From: Pseudomonas chlororaphis
GTDB lineage: Bacteria > Pseudomonadota > Gammaproteobacteria > Pseudomonadales > Pseudomonadaceae
Direction: 5' to 3'
Assembly (NCBI GenBank): GCA_001023535.1
Contig: CP011020.1
Coordinates: 5,144,501-5,208,500 of the forward strand
DNA: 64,000 nucleotides
Both the position numbers and the translations under genes were made by a program. The notes below the pieces were generated by a model that was not told the origin of the DNA, did no database searches, and worked only from the letters and a program-made list of their open reading frames with translations. This document shows positions 9,446-19,506 of the stretch, one piece after another (position 1 is the first letter of the stretch; the number at the start of each line of letters is the position of its first letter).

Positions 9446-10267
9446 TTATCGGGGCAGGATGTAGCGTTCGATTGCCAAGGCCGCACCGTCTTCGGTGTTG
9501 GCGGCGGTGACGACATCGGCCTGGCGCCGGATCGCTTCTTCCGCTTGCCCCATGGCAATCGACAAGCCTGCACGATGGAACATCGCCGGGTCGTTGCCTC
9601 CATCGCCCATGGCGGCGGTCTGCTCCAGCGGCACGTCGAGGAAATCGGCCAGTGTCGCCAACGCTTCACCCTTGTTGGCCTTGAGCGCCGTGACGTCCAG
9701 GTAGATCGGCTGCGAACGCGACACCTGGGCCTGGCCGTTGAGCAGCGGGTGCAGGCGCGCCTCCAGCTCCACCAGCAAATCAGTGTTGGCGCTGGTGGCG
9801 ACGATCTTGTCGATGCGTTCCAGGTAAGGCTCGAAGCTCTCGACCTGCACCGGCGGATAGCCCAGGCCGCGGGTTTCCACCGGGACCATCGGCCCGTGGG
9901 CATCGCGCACCAGCCAATCGCCGTCGGCAAATACCCAGGCCTCAATGCCAGGCTGATCGGCGTACAACGCCAGGGTGGTCCGCGCTACCTCGGGCGGCAG
10001 GTAGTGCACCGCGAGGAAACTGCCGTCCGGATGCACCAGCGTGCCGCCATTGAACGCCGCGGTGGGCAGGTCGACACCCAGGGCCTCGATGTATTGCAGC
10101 ATCGCCCGGGGCGGCCGACCGGTGGCGAGGCTGAACAACACGCCGGCCTCGCGCAAAGAACGCACGGCTTCGATGGTACGTTGGTTGAGGCTGTGGTCGG
10201 GCAGCAACAGAGTGCCGTCCATGTCACTGAGCAGGAAGCGGATGGGGCGTTTCAACGGCTCGCTCAT
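9446..10267 (-). CDS. Cof-type HAD-IIB phosphatase
   Basis: 273 residues. Haloacid-dehalogenase-like hydrolase of the Cof/YidA subfamily: motif I DMDGTLL with nucleophile Asp15 and Asp17, motif II in SLATGR, motif IV MGDGGNDPAMF. These enzymes dephosphorylate sugar phosphates or related metabolites in the cytoplasm. It overlaps the upstream zwf by 4 bp and is the last gene of gnd-zwf-HAD. The operon lacks 6-phosphogluconolactonase, so this HAD may process a phosphorylated intermediate or by-product of the pathway; its substrate is not readable from sequence. Confidence 0.85.
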   Translation of the reverse strand: MSEPLKRPIRFLLSDMDGTLLLPDHSLNQRTIEAVRSLREAGVLFSLATGRPPRAMLQYIEALGVDLPTAAFNGGTLVHPDGSFLAVHYLPPEVARTTLALYADQPGIEAWVFADGDWLVRDAHGPMVPVETRGLGYPPVQVESFEPYLERIDKIVATSANTDLLVELEARLHPLLNGQAQVSRSQPIYLDVTALKANKGEALATLADFLDVPLEQTAAMGDGGNDPAMFHRAGLSIAMGQAEEAIRRQADVVTAANTEDGAALAIERYILPR

Positions 10268-11784
10268 CCGAGGCCGTGCCAGACGCGACCATCGCGTGTC
10301 AGCAGGTCATCGGCCGCGGCCGGCCCGTCTTCCCCGGCCTTGTACGGCTGGAACGTCGCGTCCTGCTGCCAGGCGTCGAGGAACGGCTGCACCGCGCGCC
10401 AACCATTTTCAATATTGTCGGCACGCTGGAACAGCGTTTGATCGCCCGTCAGGCAATCGTAGATCAGGGTTTCGTAACCCGTGGACGGCTGCATTTCGAA
10501 GAAGTCCTTGTAGGCAAAGCCCAATTCTATGTTTGCCATGTCGAGGGCCGGGCCTGGCCGCTTGGCCAACAGGTCGAACCACATGCCTTCGTTGGGCTGA
10601 ATCTGGATTCTCAGGTACGTAGGTTGCAATTCGTCGACGTCGGTGTCGCGAAACTGCGCATAAGGCGCCGGCTTGAAGCAAATGACGATTTCCGTGTCAC
10701 GCACGCTCATGCGCTTGCCGGTGCGCAGGTAGAACGGCACGCCCACCCAACGCCAGTTATCGATCATCACCTTGAGGGCGACGTAGGTTTCGGTGGTGCT
10801 GTCGGCCGCCACGTTGGATTCTTCGCGATAACCGTTGACCGCCTTACCGCCCAGTTCACCGGCGGTGTACTGGCCGCGCACCGAGTTGGCGCGGGCCTGC
10901 TCCACCGACCACGGCCGGATCGCACCCACGACCTTGGCCTTCTCGCCCCGCACCGCATCCGCGCCGAAGGCCGCCGGCGGCTCCATGGCCACCATCGCCA
11001 GCAGTTGGAACAGGTGGTTGGGCACCATGTCCCGCAGGGCGCCGGTGCGTTCATAGAAACTGCCACGGGTTTCCACGCCGACGGTTTCGGCCGCGGTGAT
11101 CTGGACGTGGTCGATGTAGTGGTTGTTCCAGAACGCCTCGAACAGGCTGTTGGAGAAACGGCTGACCAGAATGTTCTGCACCGTTTCCTTGCCCAGGTAA
11201 TGGTCGATCCGGTAGATCTGTTTTTCGCTCATGACCTTGAGCAGGCAGGCATTCAGCGATTCAGCGGTGCGCAGGTCGGAGCCGAACGGCTTTTCGATCA
11301 CCACGCGCCGGAACGCATCCGGCTGCTCCTGAAGCAGCCCGGCCGCACCGAGGCGGCTGACCACCTCGCTGAAGAAGCGCGGCGCGGTCGCCAGGTAGAA
11401 GACCGCGTTGCCGGTGCCGCTGGCGGCGATTTTCGCCGCCAGCGCGTCATAGGTGCTGTCATCGAGAAAGTCACCCTGCACGTAGCTGATGCCTTGCGCC
11501 AGGCTGGCCCAGCGCTGCGGGTCGAGCGCGTGTTCGGCGTCGCCGCCTTTGCTCGCCGCTTCGCTGCGAATGAACGCCTCCAGCTTGCTGGCGAAGTCCG
11601 CATCGCTGATGGCGTTATGGTCAACTCCAACGATCCGCAGCCCATCTCCCAGCAGGCCGTCACGACTCAAGTGGTACAGCGCCGGCATCAGCAGGCGCTT
11701 GACCAGATCGCCATGGGCGCCGAACAGGAACAACGTGGTCGGCGGTGCAGGTTCTGCCTTGGATTTGCTGCCGATCGCGGTCAT
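10264..11784 (-). CDS. zwf: Glucose-6-phosphate 1-dehydrogenase
   Basis: 506 residues. Oxidises glucose 6-phosphate to 6-phosphogluconolactone, making NAD(P)H. The nucleotide-binding turn reads [10 protein letters not shown] where most family members have GASGDL, and the substrate/active-site signature RIDHYLGKE is intact. It overlaps gnd upstream and the HAD gene downstream by 4 bp each, indicating tight translational coupling. Because it is paired with gnd and not with pgl-eda, it is likely a second zwf paralogue feeding an oxidative pentose-phosphate branch, while the Entner-Doudoroff zwf would be elsewhere. Confidence 0.93.
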   Translation of the reverse strand: MTAIGSKSKAEPAPPTTLFLFGAHGDLVKRLLMPALYHLSRDGLLGDGLRIVGVDHNAISDADFASKLEAFIRSEAASKGGDAEHALDPQRWASLAQGISYVQGDFLDDSTYDALAAKIAASGTGNAVFYLATAPRFFSEVVSRLGAAGLLQEQPDAFRRVVIEKPFGSDLRTAESLNACLLKVMSEKQIYRIDHYLGKETVQNILVSRFSNSLFEAFWNNHYIDHVQITAAETVGVETRGSFYERTGALRDMVPNHLFQLLAMVAMEPPAAFGADAVRGEKAKVVGAIRPWSVEQARANSVRGQYTAGELGGKAVNGYREESNVAADSTTETYVALKVMIDNWRWVGVPFYLRTGKRMSVRDTEIVICFKPAPYAQFRDTDVDELQPTYLRIQIQPNEGMWFDLLAKRPGPALDMANIELGFAYKDFFEMQPSTGYETLIYDCLTGDQTLFQRADNIENGWRAVQPFLDAWQQDATFQPYKAGEDGPAAADDLLTRDGRVWHGLG

Positions 11785-12761
11785 TTTTTCGGTGTCTCCA
11801 CGTGGCCGCCAAAGCCGAAGCGCATGGCCGAGAGCATCTTGTCGCCATAGGTGCTCTGCTGGCGCGAGCGGAAACGGGCGAACAACGAGCTGGAGAGCAC
11901 CGGCACCGGCACCGCCTGCTCGATGGCGGCCTCGATGGTCCAGCGCCCTTCGCCGCTGTCGGCGACCTCGCCGGAGAAGCCATCGAGTTTCGGATCGCTG
12001 GCCAGGGCGTCGGCGGTCAGGTCCAGCAACCAGGACGACACCACGCTGCCGCGACGCCAGACCTCGGCGATATCGGCGACGTTCAAGTCGAAACGCTGCT
12101 CTGGTGGCAGGCTTTCGCTGGATTTGGTCTTGAGGATGTCAAACCCTTCGGCGAAGGCCTGCATCATGCCGTACTCGATGCCGTTGTGGATCATCTTGAC
12201 GAAATGCCCGGCGCCCGCGGGGCCCGCGTGGATGTAGCCGCGTTCGGCACGGTCGTCGTCGGACTTGCGGTCGCGAGTCCGTGGGATATTGCCCATGCCC
12301 GGCGCCAGGCTGTCGAACAGCGGGTCCAGGCGCTTCACCACTTCGGCGTCACCGCCGATCATCATGCAGTAGCCGCGCTCCAGGCCCCACACGCCGCCGG
12401 AGGTGCCGACGTCGATGTAGTTCAGGCCCTTCTCCAGCAGGGCGTGGGCCCGGCGGATGTCGTCCTTGTAGTACGTGTTACCGCCGTCGATGATCACGTC
12501 GCCCGGCTCCAGCAGGCCGCTGAGCACGGTGATGGTGTCTTCGGTCGGCGCACCGGCCGGCAGCATGACCCAGACCGCCCTTGGCGCCTCAAGGGCGGCC
12601 ACCAGCGCTGGCAGGTCCGCGACGCCAGTGGCGCCTTCCTGGCTGAGATTTTCGACGAACGCAGCGTTGCGGTCGTAGACCACGGTGGTGTGCCCATTGA
12701 GCATCAGGCGCCGCGCAATATTGCCGCCCATGCGGCCCAGTCCAATAATCCCGAGTTGCAT
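11781..12761 (-). CDS. gnd: 6-phosphogluconate dehydrogenase, short (Gnd/YqeC-type)
   Basis: 326 residues, the short form and not the roughly 470-residue Gnd of enterobacteria. Converts 6-phosphogluconate to ribulose 5-phosphate with release of CO2. The Rossmann start [20 protein letters not shown], the 3-hydroxyacid-dehydrogenase-type block [19 protein letters not shown] and the [17 protein letters not shown] helix with the catalytic Lys are present. The short class is often NAD-dependent; cofactor choice cannot be settled here. First gene of the gnd-zwf-HAD operon. The upstream region contains only a half-site resembling a HexR box (TTGTAGTA). Confidence 0.9.
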   Translation of the reverse strand: MQLGIIGLGRMGGNIARRLMLNGHTTVVYDRNAAFVENLSQEGATGVADLPALVAALEAPRAVWVMLPAGAPTEDTITVLSGLLEPGDVIIDGGNTYYKDDIRRAHALLEKGLNYIDVGTSGGVWGLERGYCMMIGGDAEVVKRLDPLFDSLAPGMGNIPRTRDRKSDDDRAERGYIHAGPAGAGHFVKMIHNGIEYGMMQAFAEGFDILKTKSSESLPPEQRFDLNVADIAEVWRRGSVVSSWLLDLTADALASDPKLDGFSGEVADSGEGRWTIEAAIEQAVPVPVLSSSLFARFRSRQQSTYGDKMLSAMRFGFGGHVETPKK

Positions 12762-13036
12762 GTGCTGATGCTCCCTACTACAAATAAAGGTAAGTCAAAG
12801 GTTTAGCTCAAAAGACAGTTGGGGGTTAGTCCAGAGCATTGCTGCATAGTTTCCGGGTAATTTGAGCGATCACAAGGGATAACGCTCCAATCCCGGCCAA
12901 AGACACAGCGACCATGAAAAATAAAAAAGTTCCAATCACAAGCAAAAGAAATCAGAATCGGCGCCGATAGTAGAGGTGTCGACCAAAATGCTGGCGACGT
13001 CTCTATAGTTGATGTACGCCATTTGCGAGGTGAGCA

Positions 13037-13210
13037 ATGGGCCCAGTCGTTACCGCACGTCCTCCCCAAACCCTTTATGTGACCATTCGTCGCGATGAAT
13101 TGCGCCTTCTCAAGGAAGAGCGTGATCTGCTGCTAGATGAAGTGACGCAGTTGCGCATGCAGTTGCAGCACGCACAGCTGTCCCACCAGAACCAGGCTGT
13201 GGCGCGGTAA
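13037..13210 (+). CDS. Small coiled-coil hypothetical protein (57 aa)
   Basis: 57 codons from ATG 13037, preceded by GAGGTGAG about 4 nt upstream, ending TAA 13208-13210. The sequence is a short strand (TLYVTIRRDEL) followed by a long amphipathic helix with heptads (LLKEERDLLLDEVTQLRMQL), predicted to form a coiled coil. Divergent from gnd. No family recognised. Good codon use and a clear ribosome binding site support translation. Confidence 0.6.
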   Translation: MGPVVTARPPQTLYVTIRRDELRLLKEERDLLLDEVTQLRMQLQHAQLSHQNQAVAR

Positions 13211-13623
13211 GCGTCCCAGAGGCACGGCATCAGGAAGGGACATTGGGCAACCCGGTGTCCTTCCCATGAAAAACAGCCCTCCCTCGTGTGGCAGGGCTTT
13301 GTGAAGCCACCTTGTGGGAGCCTGCTCCCACAAGCCTGATCCTCATCCCCTTTCCCGATACCCGCCACCGTGGGAGCGAGCCAGCCTGCGGAAACCGCGT
13401 TTGCGTGAAACTCAATGGCGGCTGAACCAACACCTTCGCGAGCAGGCCCGTCTTCAAAGGAAGGCGTCCCCTTGCGCACCTAAGTCAGCATTTTGTAACC
13501 AAAAAACTCACGAAGTTTTCACAAGCGGCTCGCGATACTGCCGACCTTTAGGGTTGCTCGGCGTGTGCCTGCGGTCACCAATCCGGTACCGCCAGGCGCG
13601 TCGATAACAGGCTGGAGCGCTTG
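13211..13623. other. Gene-free region with hairpins before the phosphoethanolamine transferase
   Basis: 413 bp. It contains a possible terminator for the 57-residue gene (AGCCCT 13275-13280 with AGGGCT 13293-13298, then TTT). It also contains a perfect 11-bp inverted repeat CTTGTGGGAGC/GCTCCCACAAG (13311-13334) with a 2-nt loop, which is a REP core, and a degenerate second REP half near 13371-13450. The last 120 bp are AT-richer and probably hold the promoter of the next gene. Confidence 0.5.
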
Positions 13624-15363
13624 ATGAGTTTGTTCAAACGCAGCACAACGACTGCGAAAGGTTTTGACTGGGCCGGGCTTGGCTGGCTGTTTCTGTTCTT
13701 CTGGTATTTTTCGGGCATTACCCAACTGCTCATTCTGCTCAGCGACACGTCCGGCTTCACCGGGTTTCGCCAGGCATTCGTGATGAGTGCCCTGTGGCTG
13801 GCGCCCATGCTGCTCTTCCCCGCCCGCACCCGCCTGCTCGCGGCCCTGATCGGGATCGTGCTGTGGGCCTGTTCCATGGCGAGCCTGGGGTATTTCTTCA
13901 TTTACCAGCAGGAATTTTCCCAGAGCGTCATCTTCATCATGTTCGAGTCGAACGTGGCGGAAGCCGGCGAATACATGACGCAGTATTTTGCCTGGTGGAT
14001 GGTGCCGGCGTTCCTCGCCCACACCGTCGTGGGCTATCTGCTCTGGACCCGCCTGCGCCCGGTCTACCTGCCGCGTGGGCAGGCCATTGTCGCGGCGGCG
14101 GCCATCGTGGTGGCCGTGGTCGGCTATCCATTGATCAAGCAGACCCAGCGCACCGGCAGCTTCGCCGGTGGCCTGGAAAAATTCGAAGACCGCATCGAGC
14201 CCGCCGTGCCTTGGCAGATGGTCGTGGCCTACCGACGCTACGGCGAACAACTGGAAAACATGCAAGGCATGTTGCACAGCGCCAGCAAGATCGCGCCGCT
14301 GAATCACCTCAAGGACGCCATGGCCGACCAGCCGGCGACCCTGGTGCTGGTGATCGGTGAGTCGACCAACCGTCAACGCATGAGCCTCTATGGCTACCCG
14401 CGCGAAACCACGCCGGAACTGGACAAGCTCAAGGACCAGCTCGCGGTGTTCGACAACGTGATCACCCCGCGCCCCTACACCATCGAAGCGCTGCAGCAGG
14501 TGTTGACCTTCGCCGACGAGGAAAACCCGGAGCTGTACCTGAGCACGCCTTCGCTGGTGAGCATGATGAAGCAGGCCGGCTACAAGACCTTCTGGATCAC
14601 CAACCAGCAGACCATGACCAAGCGCAACACCATGCTCACGACCTTCTCACAGCAGGCCGATGAGCAGGTGTACCTCAACAACAACCGCAACCAGAACGCC
14701 GCCCAGTACGACGGCGACGTGATCGAGCCCTTCAACAAGGCCCTGGCCGACAGTGCCCCGCGCAAGTTGATCGTGGTGCATCTGCTGGGCACCCACATGA
14801 GCTACCAGTACCGCTATCCGCCGACGTTCGATAAGTTCACCGACCGCCAGGGCGTGCCGGCAGGTGTGCGTGACGACCAACTGCCCACCTACAACAGCTA
14901 CGACAACGCGGTGCTGTACAACGACTTCGTGGTTTCCAGCCTCATCAAGGACTACGCCAAGAGCGATCCCAACGGCTTCCTGCTGTACCTCTCGGACCAC
15001 GGTGAAGACGTCTTCGACTCTCAGGGCCATGACACCCTGGGCCGCAACGAAGCCAAGCCGACCGCGCCGATGTACACCATCCCGTTCATGGCCTGGGCTT
15101 CGCCCAAGTGGCGCGAAAGCCATGACTGGAGCTTTGCCGGCGACCTGTCGCGGCCCTACAGCAGCTCGCACCTGATCCACACCTGGGCAGACCTGGCGGG
15201 CCTGAGCTTCGACGAGCTGGATCACAGCAAGAGCCTGGTCAGCGACCAGTTCAAAGCGCGACCACTGATGATCGGCAACCCGTATGAAAGCCAGCACAAG
15301 GGCCTGATCGATTTCAGCCTGATCAAACCCAAGGCGCCTGTGGCTGAAATCGTCCAGAAATGA
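13624..15363 (+). CDS. cptA: Phosphoethanolamine transferase (CptA/EptC-like)
   Basis: 579 residues from ATG 13624. Five N-terminal membrane helices (to about residue 180) are followed by a periplasmic alkaline-phosphatase-fold (sulfatase-type) domain. The nucleophile Thr lies in GESTNRQRMSLYGY (Thr248) and the metal-binding block is LSDHGEDVFDSQGH. Members transfer phosphoethanolamine from phosphatidylethanolamine to lipopolysaccharide core or lipid A and can change polymyxin sensitivity. The best fit is the CptA/EptC group that modifies core heptose; lipid A as acceptor (EptA-like) cannot be excluded by reading alone. Monocistronic. Confidence 0.85.
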   Translation: MSLFKRSTTTAKGFDWAGLGWLFLFFWYFSGITQLLILLSDTSGFTGFRQAFVMSALWLAPMLLFPARTRLLAALIGIVLWACSMASLGYFFIYQQEFSQSVIFIMFESNVAEAGEYMTQYFAWWMVPAFLAHTVVGYLLWTRLRPVYLPRGQAIVAAAAIVVAVVGYPLIKQTQRTGSFAGGLEKFEDRIEPAVPWQMVVAYRRYGEQLENMQGMLHSASKIAPLNHLKDAMADQPATLVLVIGESTNRQRMSLYGYPRETTPELDKLKDQLAVFDNVITPRPYTIEALQQVLTFADEENPELYLSTPSLVSMMKQAGYKTFWITNQQTMTKRNTMLTTFSQQADEQVYLNNNRNQNAAQYDGDVIEPFNKALADSAPRKLIVVHLLGTHMSYQYRYPPTFDKFTDRQGVPAGVRDDQLPTYNSYDNAVLYNDFVVSSLIKDYAKSDPNGFLLYLSDHGEDVFDSQGHDTLGRNEAKPTAPMYTIPFMAWASPKWRESHDWSFAGDLSRPYSSSHLIHTWADLAGLSFDELDHSKSLVSDQFKARPLMIGNPYESQHKGLIDFSLIKPKAPVAEIVQK

Positions 15364-15456
15364 TCGAAAACGGCAGAATGCCCCTGGCTTCTGCCATGAC
15401 CATTTCCATTTCACATCGGTAGTGCTGACGGCGTGGGGCCGACGGCGGGGGCCCGG

Positions 15457-16575
15457 TCAGGCGGGTTGACCAAAACGTTGCATCTGCATTTCCTGGAGCC
15501 GACTGAGCGTGCGGCGAAACGGGAATTGCAGATAGCCTTCGGTGTACAAGTCTTCCATCGGCACTTCGGCGCACAGGTACAGCGGCACCTTGCGGTCGTA
15601 GCACTCGTCGACCAGGGCAATGAAACGCCGCACGCCATCGTCATGGACGGACAATTGCGGCAGTTCACGGTCGCCGGCCTCCACCCGTTCGACCCCGTCC
15701 TCGGTACCACGGGCAATGCGCCCTTCGCGCTGTTCGGCGCTCAGGCAAGGCACATCGCCGAGCAGAATCACGCTGAAACGGTCACACAAGGCCATGAAAT
15801 CCAGCGCCGAGAACGGTTGCTCACAAAGATCGGCGTAGCGGCTCCAGAGCACCGTATCGCCAGCCCGGACGGGCTCGAGCAGGCGATGGCCGACTTCGAT
15901 CGGCCCGCTGGCGAGCGTTTGCCCACCCGCCAACTGGTCAAAGACCGCGGCCAACGGGTCGGGTTGCCCGCAGCCGCGTACCCAGTAGCGTTGCTGCACC
16001 GCGCCCGGGTGTTGGCGGTGGTCCTGCCACCCGTTCACCGGCACCACTTGCATGTATTGCTTGATCGCGCTGATGGTCGGCAGGAAGCGTTCACGGTTGT
16101 GGCCGTTGGCATAGAGTTCTTCGGGCGGCAGGTTGGACGTACTGACGATCACCATGCCTTGTTCGAACATCACCTGGAACAGCCGTCCGAGGATGATGGC
16201 GTCGCCGATGTCGGTGACGAACAATTCGTCGAAGCACAGCACCCGCACCTCGGCACTCAGCTCCCGGGCCAAGGCCTGCAAAGGGTCCGGTGTGCCGGTC
16301 AGTTGGAAGGAGCGCTGGTGCACCCAGGCCATGAAGTGATGGAAGTGCTGGCGGCGCGCCGGCACCTTGAGGCTCTCGTAGAAGCGGTCCATCAGCCAGG
16401 TCTTGCCACGACCCACCGGCCCCCACAGGTAAACGCCCTTGATCGACTTGCGGCCCTCGCCCAATGCCTTGTGGCATTGTTCCAGAGCCATGATCGCCAG
16501 TTCCTGAGCCTCGTCCTGGACGAAGCCGTGGTGTTCGATGGCGTGCTGCCAGGCACTCAGGGGGGAGTCAGTCAT
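15457..16575 (-). CDS. zapE: Cell division protein ZapE (AFG1-like ATPase)
   Basis: 372 residues from ATG 16575. The in-frame extension upstream is translated REP sequence, so it was rejected. AFG1/LACE1-type P-loop ATPase: Walker A GPVGRGKT (52-59), Walker B LCFDELFVTD, and the Arg-containing C-terminal half typical of ZapE. In E. coli ZapE associates with FtsZ during constriction under stress. Convergent with the phosphoethanolamine transferase gene and monocistronic. An inverted REP pair separates it from the next gene. Confidence 0.9.
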   Translation of the reverse strand: MTDSPLSAWQHAIEHHGFVQDEAQELAIMALEQCHKALGEGRKSIKGVYLWGPVGRGKTWLMDRFYESLKVPARRQHFHHFMAWVHQRSFQLTGTPDPLQALARELSAEVRVLCFDELFVTDIGDAIILGRLFQVMFEQGMVIVSTSNLPPEELYANGHNRERFLPTISAIKQYMQVVPVNGWQDHRQHPGAVQQRYWVRGCGQPDPLAAVFDQLAGGQTLASGPIEVGHRLLEPVRAGDTVLWSRYADLCEQPFSALDFMALCDRFSVILLGDVPCLSAEQREGRIARGTEDGVERVEAGDRELPQLSVHDDGVRRFIALVDECYDRKVPLYLCAEVPMEDLYTEGYLQFPFRRTLSRLQEMQMQRFGQPA

Positions 16576-16634
16576 GCGGCCCAGGTCCGGGGGAAGAAGG
16601 ACCGGGAGTATGCCATGTGAAGGCATCGAAAAAC

Positions 16635-16733
16635 CTGTGGCGAGGGGATTTATCCCCGTTGGGGCGCGTAGCGGCCCTGTCTTTTTGCGGTTGCTGCGCA
16701 ACCGATCGGGGATAAATCCCCTCGCCACAACAG
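16635..16733. repeat. Inverted pair of GTGGCGAGGGGATTTATCCCC repeats
   Basis: CTGTGGCGAGGGGATTTAT at the left and its near-perfect inverse (ATAAATCCCCTCGCCACA) at the right flank a GC-rich spacer with its own small hairpin. The same repeat class occurs again after the BatD gene (58781-58913). Confidence 0.8.
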
Positions 16734-16758
16734 CGTTCACTTCAGAGCGACAGAAACA

Positions 16759-17100
16759 CTAGACCGAGATATCCAGCCGGCTGATCTTGCCCTGTTCGTC
16801 GAGGCGGAAGGTGTAGCGCAACTCCAGCGGGCTGCCGGGAAAGGTGCCGGAGATCAGGTTCTGCACCAGCACCTTGCCGGTTCGTTGCTGCACATTGAGC
16901 ACTTGCACCCGTGGCTGGTAGCGCTGGGCGGTGTCTTCCATCCATTGGGCGATGGCCTGGGCACCGAGGCGGTGGTGGCCTTCATCGAACACGCTGGCGT
17001 TTTCGGCGAAGAAACGCGTCACCGCCGAGCTGTCACGAGCGTTGGCGGCGGCAATATAGCCGGCGATGGCCGGGGCCAGGGAAGAGACGGGGTTGGACAT
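16759..17100 (-). CDS. SnoaL/NTF2-like fold protein
   Basis: 113 residues, the normal size for a single NTF2-like cone domain. The pattern is an N-terminal helix pair (IAGYIAAANARDSSAVTRFF), then ENASVFDEGHHRLGAQAIAQWM, then strands ending in GTFPGSPLELRYTFRLDE; this matches small SnoaL-like proteins of the nuclear-transport-factor-2 family. Such proteins bind small ligands or act as isomerases. It sits head-to-tail after the WYL regulator gene (51 bp), a pairing common in pseudomonads, so it is probably regulated by or with it. The substrate is unknown. Confidence 0.8.
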   Translation of the reverse strand: MSNPVSSLAPAIAGYIAAANARDSSAVTRFFAENASVFDEGHHRLGAQAIAQWMEDTAQRYQPRVQVLNVQQRTGKVLVQNLISGTFPGSPLELRYTFRLDEQGKISRLDISV

Positions 17101-17151
17101 GGCAGGGCTCCTTGTTTTATCGATCTGGCGCCATGCTAGAACACTGCTGTG

Positions 17152-17868
17152 TCAGTTTTTGTCAGGAGTGAAGCGCCCGTTTTCGTCCAGTTGCATCAGT
17201 GCGAACCAGGCGCGCAACAGGTCGCTGCGCCGCCCGGGGTAGCGCTCGCCCTGCTCGGCGGCCGAGGCAATCCGGTCGGTGCGGAAGGTACGGTAGGCCC
17301 CTCGCAATTCGCACCAGGCCACCACTACCCGCGCCTCGTTGAAAAAGCCCAGGGCCAGCGGCCAGATCAACCGCTGGCTGGGGGTCTTGTTCACGTCGGC
17401 GTAATCGATGTGCAGCTTGGCCTGGGTGCGAATGGCCTGGCGATAGACATTCAACTGCACGGTGTTCTGCGGGTAGCCATAACCCGGCGGCCCGGGCAGC
17501 ACCGTGGGATTGCGCAAGGCGTCACGAACGTCCGGGGCAAGCACCGCCTCCACCTTCGCCAACGCGTCGGCGGCAGCCTTGCCCAGCACGTCGTCGCCAC
17601 GCTGGTCCACGTAGCGCAAGCCCAGCACGATGGCTTCGATCTCATCGGCGGTGAACATCAGTGGCGGCAGGAACAGCCCACTGCGCAAGACATAGCCAAT
17701 GCCCGCCTCACCCTGGATCGGCGCACCGAGGGCCGTCAGCTCAGCGATGTCACGGTACAAGGTACGCTCGGACACGTTCAGCTCGACAGCCAATGTCGCG
17801 GCGGTAACCGGGCAACGCTTGCCCCGCAAGACTTGCAGCAAAGTGAGCAGCCGGGTAGTACGCGACAC
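17152..17868 (-). CDS. WYL-domain HTH regulator (YafY/DeoR-type)
   Basis: 238 residues. The N-terminal winged helix (RLLTLLQVLRGKRCPVTAATLAVELNVSERTLYRDIAELTALG) is typical of the HTH_11/DeoR-like YafY group. The C-terminal WYL domain includes LHIDYADVNKTPSQRLIWPLAL and a strand RVVVAWCELRGAYRTFRTDRI; WYL domains sense ligands or nucleic acid. It ends 51 bp before the SnoaL-like gene, in the same direction. The start shown begins MSRTTRLL. Confidence 0.85.
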   Translation of the reverse strand: MSRTTRLLTLLQVLRGKRCPVTAATLAVELNVSERTLYRDIAELTALGAPIQGEAGIGYVLRSGLFLPPLMFTADEIEAIVLGLRYVDQRGDDVLGKAAADALAKVEAVLAPDVRDALRNPTVLPGPPGYGYPQNTVQLNVYRQAIRTQAKLHIDYADVNKTPSQRLIWPLALGFFNEARVVVAWCELRGAYRTFRTDRIASAAEQGERYPGRRSDLLRAWFALMQLDENGRFTPDKN

Positions 17869-18025
17869 GATGGGCGATCCGCAGGGAAATAATTGCCGCA
17901 GATTAGCAGAGACGGGTGTCAGAAAATGTCAGGAGCCAGCCTTTTCATGGCCAGGCGCCGGTTGCCGATAATTGCGGTAGCCTGATGACTGCCAGCCCCC
18001 CTGATGTCCATTGCGAGAGTTGACC

Positions 18026-18496
18026 ATGCGCAGATTGTTCGGCCTGTCCCTGCTACTGATGTTGCTCAGCCTGAGCGCCTGCGCCCTGTTCCCGCAGCGC
18101 GACCCACTGACGATCAACGTGGTCGGCATTGAGCCGCTGCCCAGCCAGGATCTGGAAATGCGTTTTGCCGTGAAGCTGCGCGTGCAGAACCCCAACGACA
18201 CCACCCTGGACTACAACGGCGTGGCGCTGGACCTGGAAGTCAACGGTCGGCCCCTGGCCTCGGGGGTCAGCGACCAGACCGGCTCCCTCCCCCGGTTTTC
18301 CGAAACAATACTGAGCATCCCGGTGAGCATCTCGGCGTTTTCCGTACTGCGCCAGACCCTCGGCCTGAGCCAGACCCAAAGCCTGGATAACCTGCCTTAC
18401 GTGCTCAGGGGCAAACTCGCCGGCGGAGTGTTCGGCACCCGGCGCTTCGTCGACCGTGGCACCCTCGACTTACGCGGTTCCACGGCCACCTGGTGA
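18026..18496 (+). CDS. LEA type 2 (WHy-domain) lipoprotein
   Basis: 156 residues from ATG 18026. A lipoprotein signal peptide ends in the lipobox LSAC (Cys about residue 20). The rest is a single LEA2/WHy beta-sandwich: NVVGIEPLPSQDLEMRFAVK, then LRVQNPNDTTLDYNGVALDLEVNGRPLASG. Such proteins are linked to desiccation and stress tolerance, and periplasmic lipoprotein versions are common in Pseudomonas. Its stop lies 1 bp from the stop of the convergent nitrilase gene. Confidence 0.85.
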   Translation: MRRLFGLSLLLMLLSLSACALFPQRDPLTINVVGIEPLPSQDLEMRFAVKLRVQNPNDTTLDYNGVALDLEVNGRPLASGVSDQTGSLPRFSETILSIPVSISAFSVLRQTLGLSQTQSLDNLPYVLRGKLAGGVFGTRRFVDRGTLDLRGSTATW

Positions 18497-18497
18497 A

Positions 18498-19421
18498 TCA
18501 TTGGATGAAACGCACACCCGGCTTGGCCCGTTCATCCACCACCAGTTCGAAGATGTCGGGCCGGGCGTAATGGCCGACCACGTCGTAGTCGTACCGCGCG
18601 CGCACCAGCTCATCGGTATCGATTTCAGCGGTGAGCAACCCGGCGCAGTCCTTCAAAGGCCCGGCCAGCACATCGCCCATGGGCCCAACGATCATGCTAC
18701 CGCCCGCGATCAACGGGCGTTCGGCAGGCCAGTTCGCAACCTCGATGCCCAACGCTTGCGGCGAGGCCTGAACCTGGCAGGCACTGACCACGAAACAGCG
18801 CCCCTCGTGGGCAATGTGGCGCAAGGTCACTTGCCACATCTCGCGCTCATCCACCGTTGGCGCACACCAGACGTCCACGCCTTTGGCATACATCGCGGTG
18901 CGCAGCAGCGGCATCATGTTTTCCCAGCACACCGCCGCGCCCACGCGACCGACCTGGCTGTCGATCACCGGCAGGGTCGAGCCGTCGCCCTTGCCCCAGA
19001 TCAACCGTTCGGTGCCCGTCGGCATCAGCTTGCGATGCCGGGCCACCAGGCCCGCCTCGGGTTCGAAGTACAGCGCGGTGCAGTACAAGGTACTGGCGCA
19101 GCGCTCGATCACGCCCAGCACCAGGCTGGCGCCCGTGCGTGCCGACAATCCGGCCAGGGCTTCGGTTTCGACCCCGGGCACGTCGATGGCATTGGCGAAA
19201 TAGCGGGCAAACGCTTCGCGTCCTTCCGGCAGGCGATACCCCAGTTGAGTGCCGAAACCTTCGCCCTTGGGGTAGCCACCCAGCAGGGCTTCGGGCATCA
19301 CCACCAGGCGCGCCCCCGCCTCGCGGATGGCGTCTTCATAAGAAAGGATCTGGGCCAGGGTGTCGCCCTTGCCGCCGGGCAACGAACCGATTTGCAGGGC
19401 CGCCACAATGGATTTGGGCAT
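18498..19421 (-). CDS. Nitrilase-family carbon-nitrogen hydrolase
   Basis: 307 residues from ATG 19421, preceded by CGGAG; an in-frame ATG at 19439 lacks a site. The catalytic triad is intact: Glu44 ([12 protein letters not shown]), Lys131 ([12 protein letters not shown]) and Cys165 ([12 protein letters not shown]). The CWEN motif and overall length match true nitrilases (nitrile to carboxylate plus ammonia) better than amidases. Cytoplasmic, with no signal peptide. Divergent from a LysR gene 85 bp away, the probable regulator. The substrate (aromatic or aliphatic nitrile) is not deducible. Confidence 0.88.
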   Translation of the reverse strand: MPKSIVAALQIGSLPGGKGDTLAQILSYEDAIREAGARLVVMPEALLGGYPKGEGFGTQLGYRLPEGREAFARYFANAIDVPGVETEALAGLSARTGASLVLGVIERCASTLYCTALYFEPEAGLVARHRKLMPTGTERLIWGKGDGSTLPVIDSQVGRVGAAVCWENMMPLLRTAMYAKGVDVWCAPTVDEREMWQVTLRHIAHEGRCFVVSACQVQASPQALGIEVANWPAERPLIAGGSMIVGPMGDVLAGPLKDCAGLLTAEIDTDELVRARYDYDVVGHYARPDIFELVVDERAKPGVRFIQ

Positions 19422-19506
19422 GGTGTTCAACTCCGTCATTAACAAGTGTTGCTGATTTTCCGGCGTCGACCGATCATGAATAAAGCCCCAACCGCTGCTA
19501 AATGAT

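Noticed and set aside
12762..12800. HexR operator upstream of gnd
   Set aside because: Only one half-site (TTGTAGTA) is visible; the second half of the palindrome is missing.
15411..16740. Longer ZapE with an N-terminal extension to 16740
   Set aside because: The added residues are translated REP sequence; the ATG at 16575 gives the usual family length.
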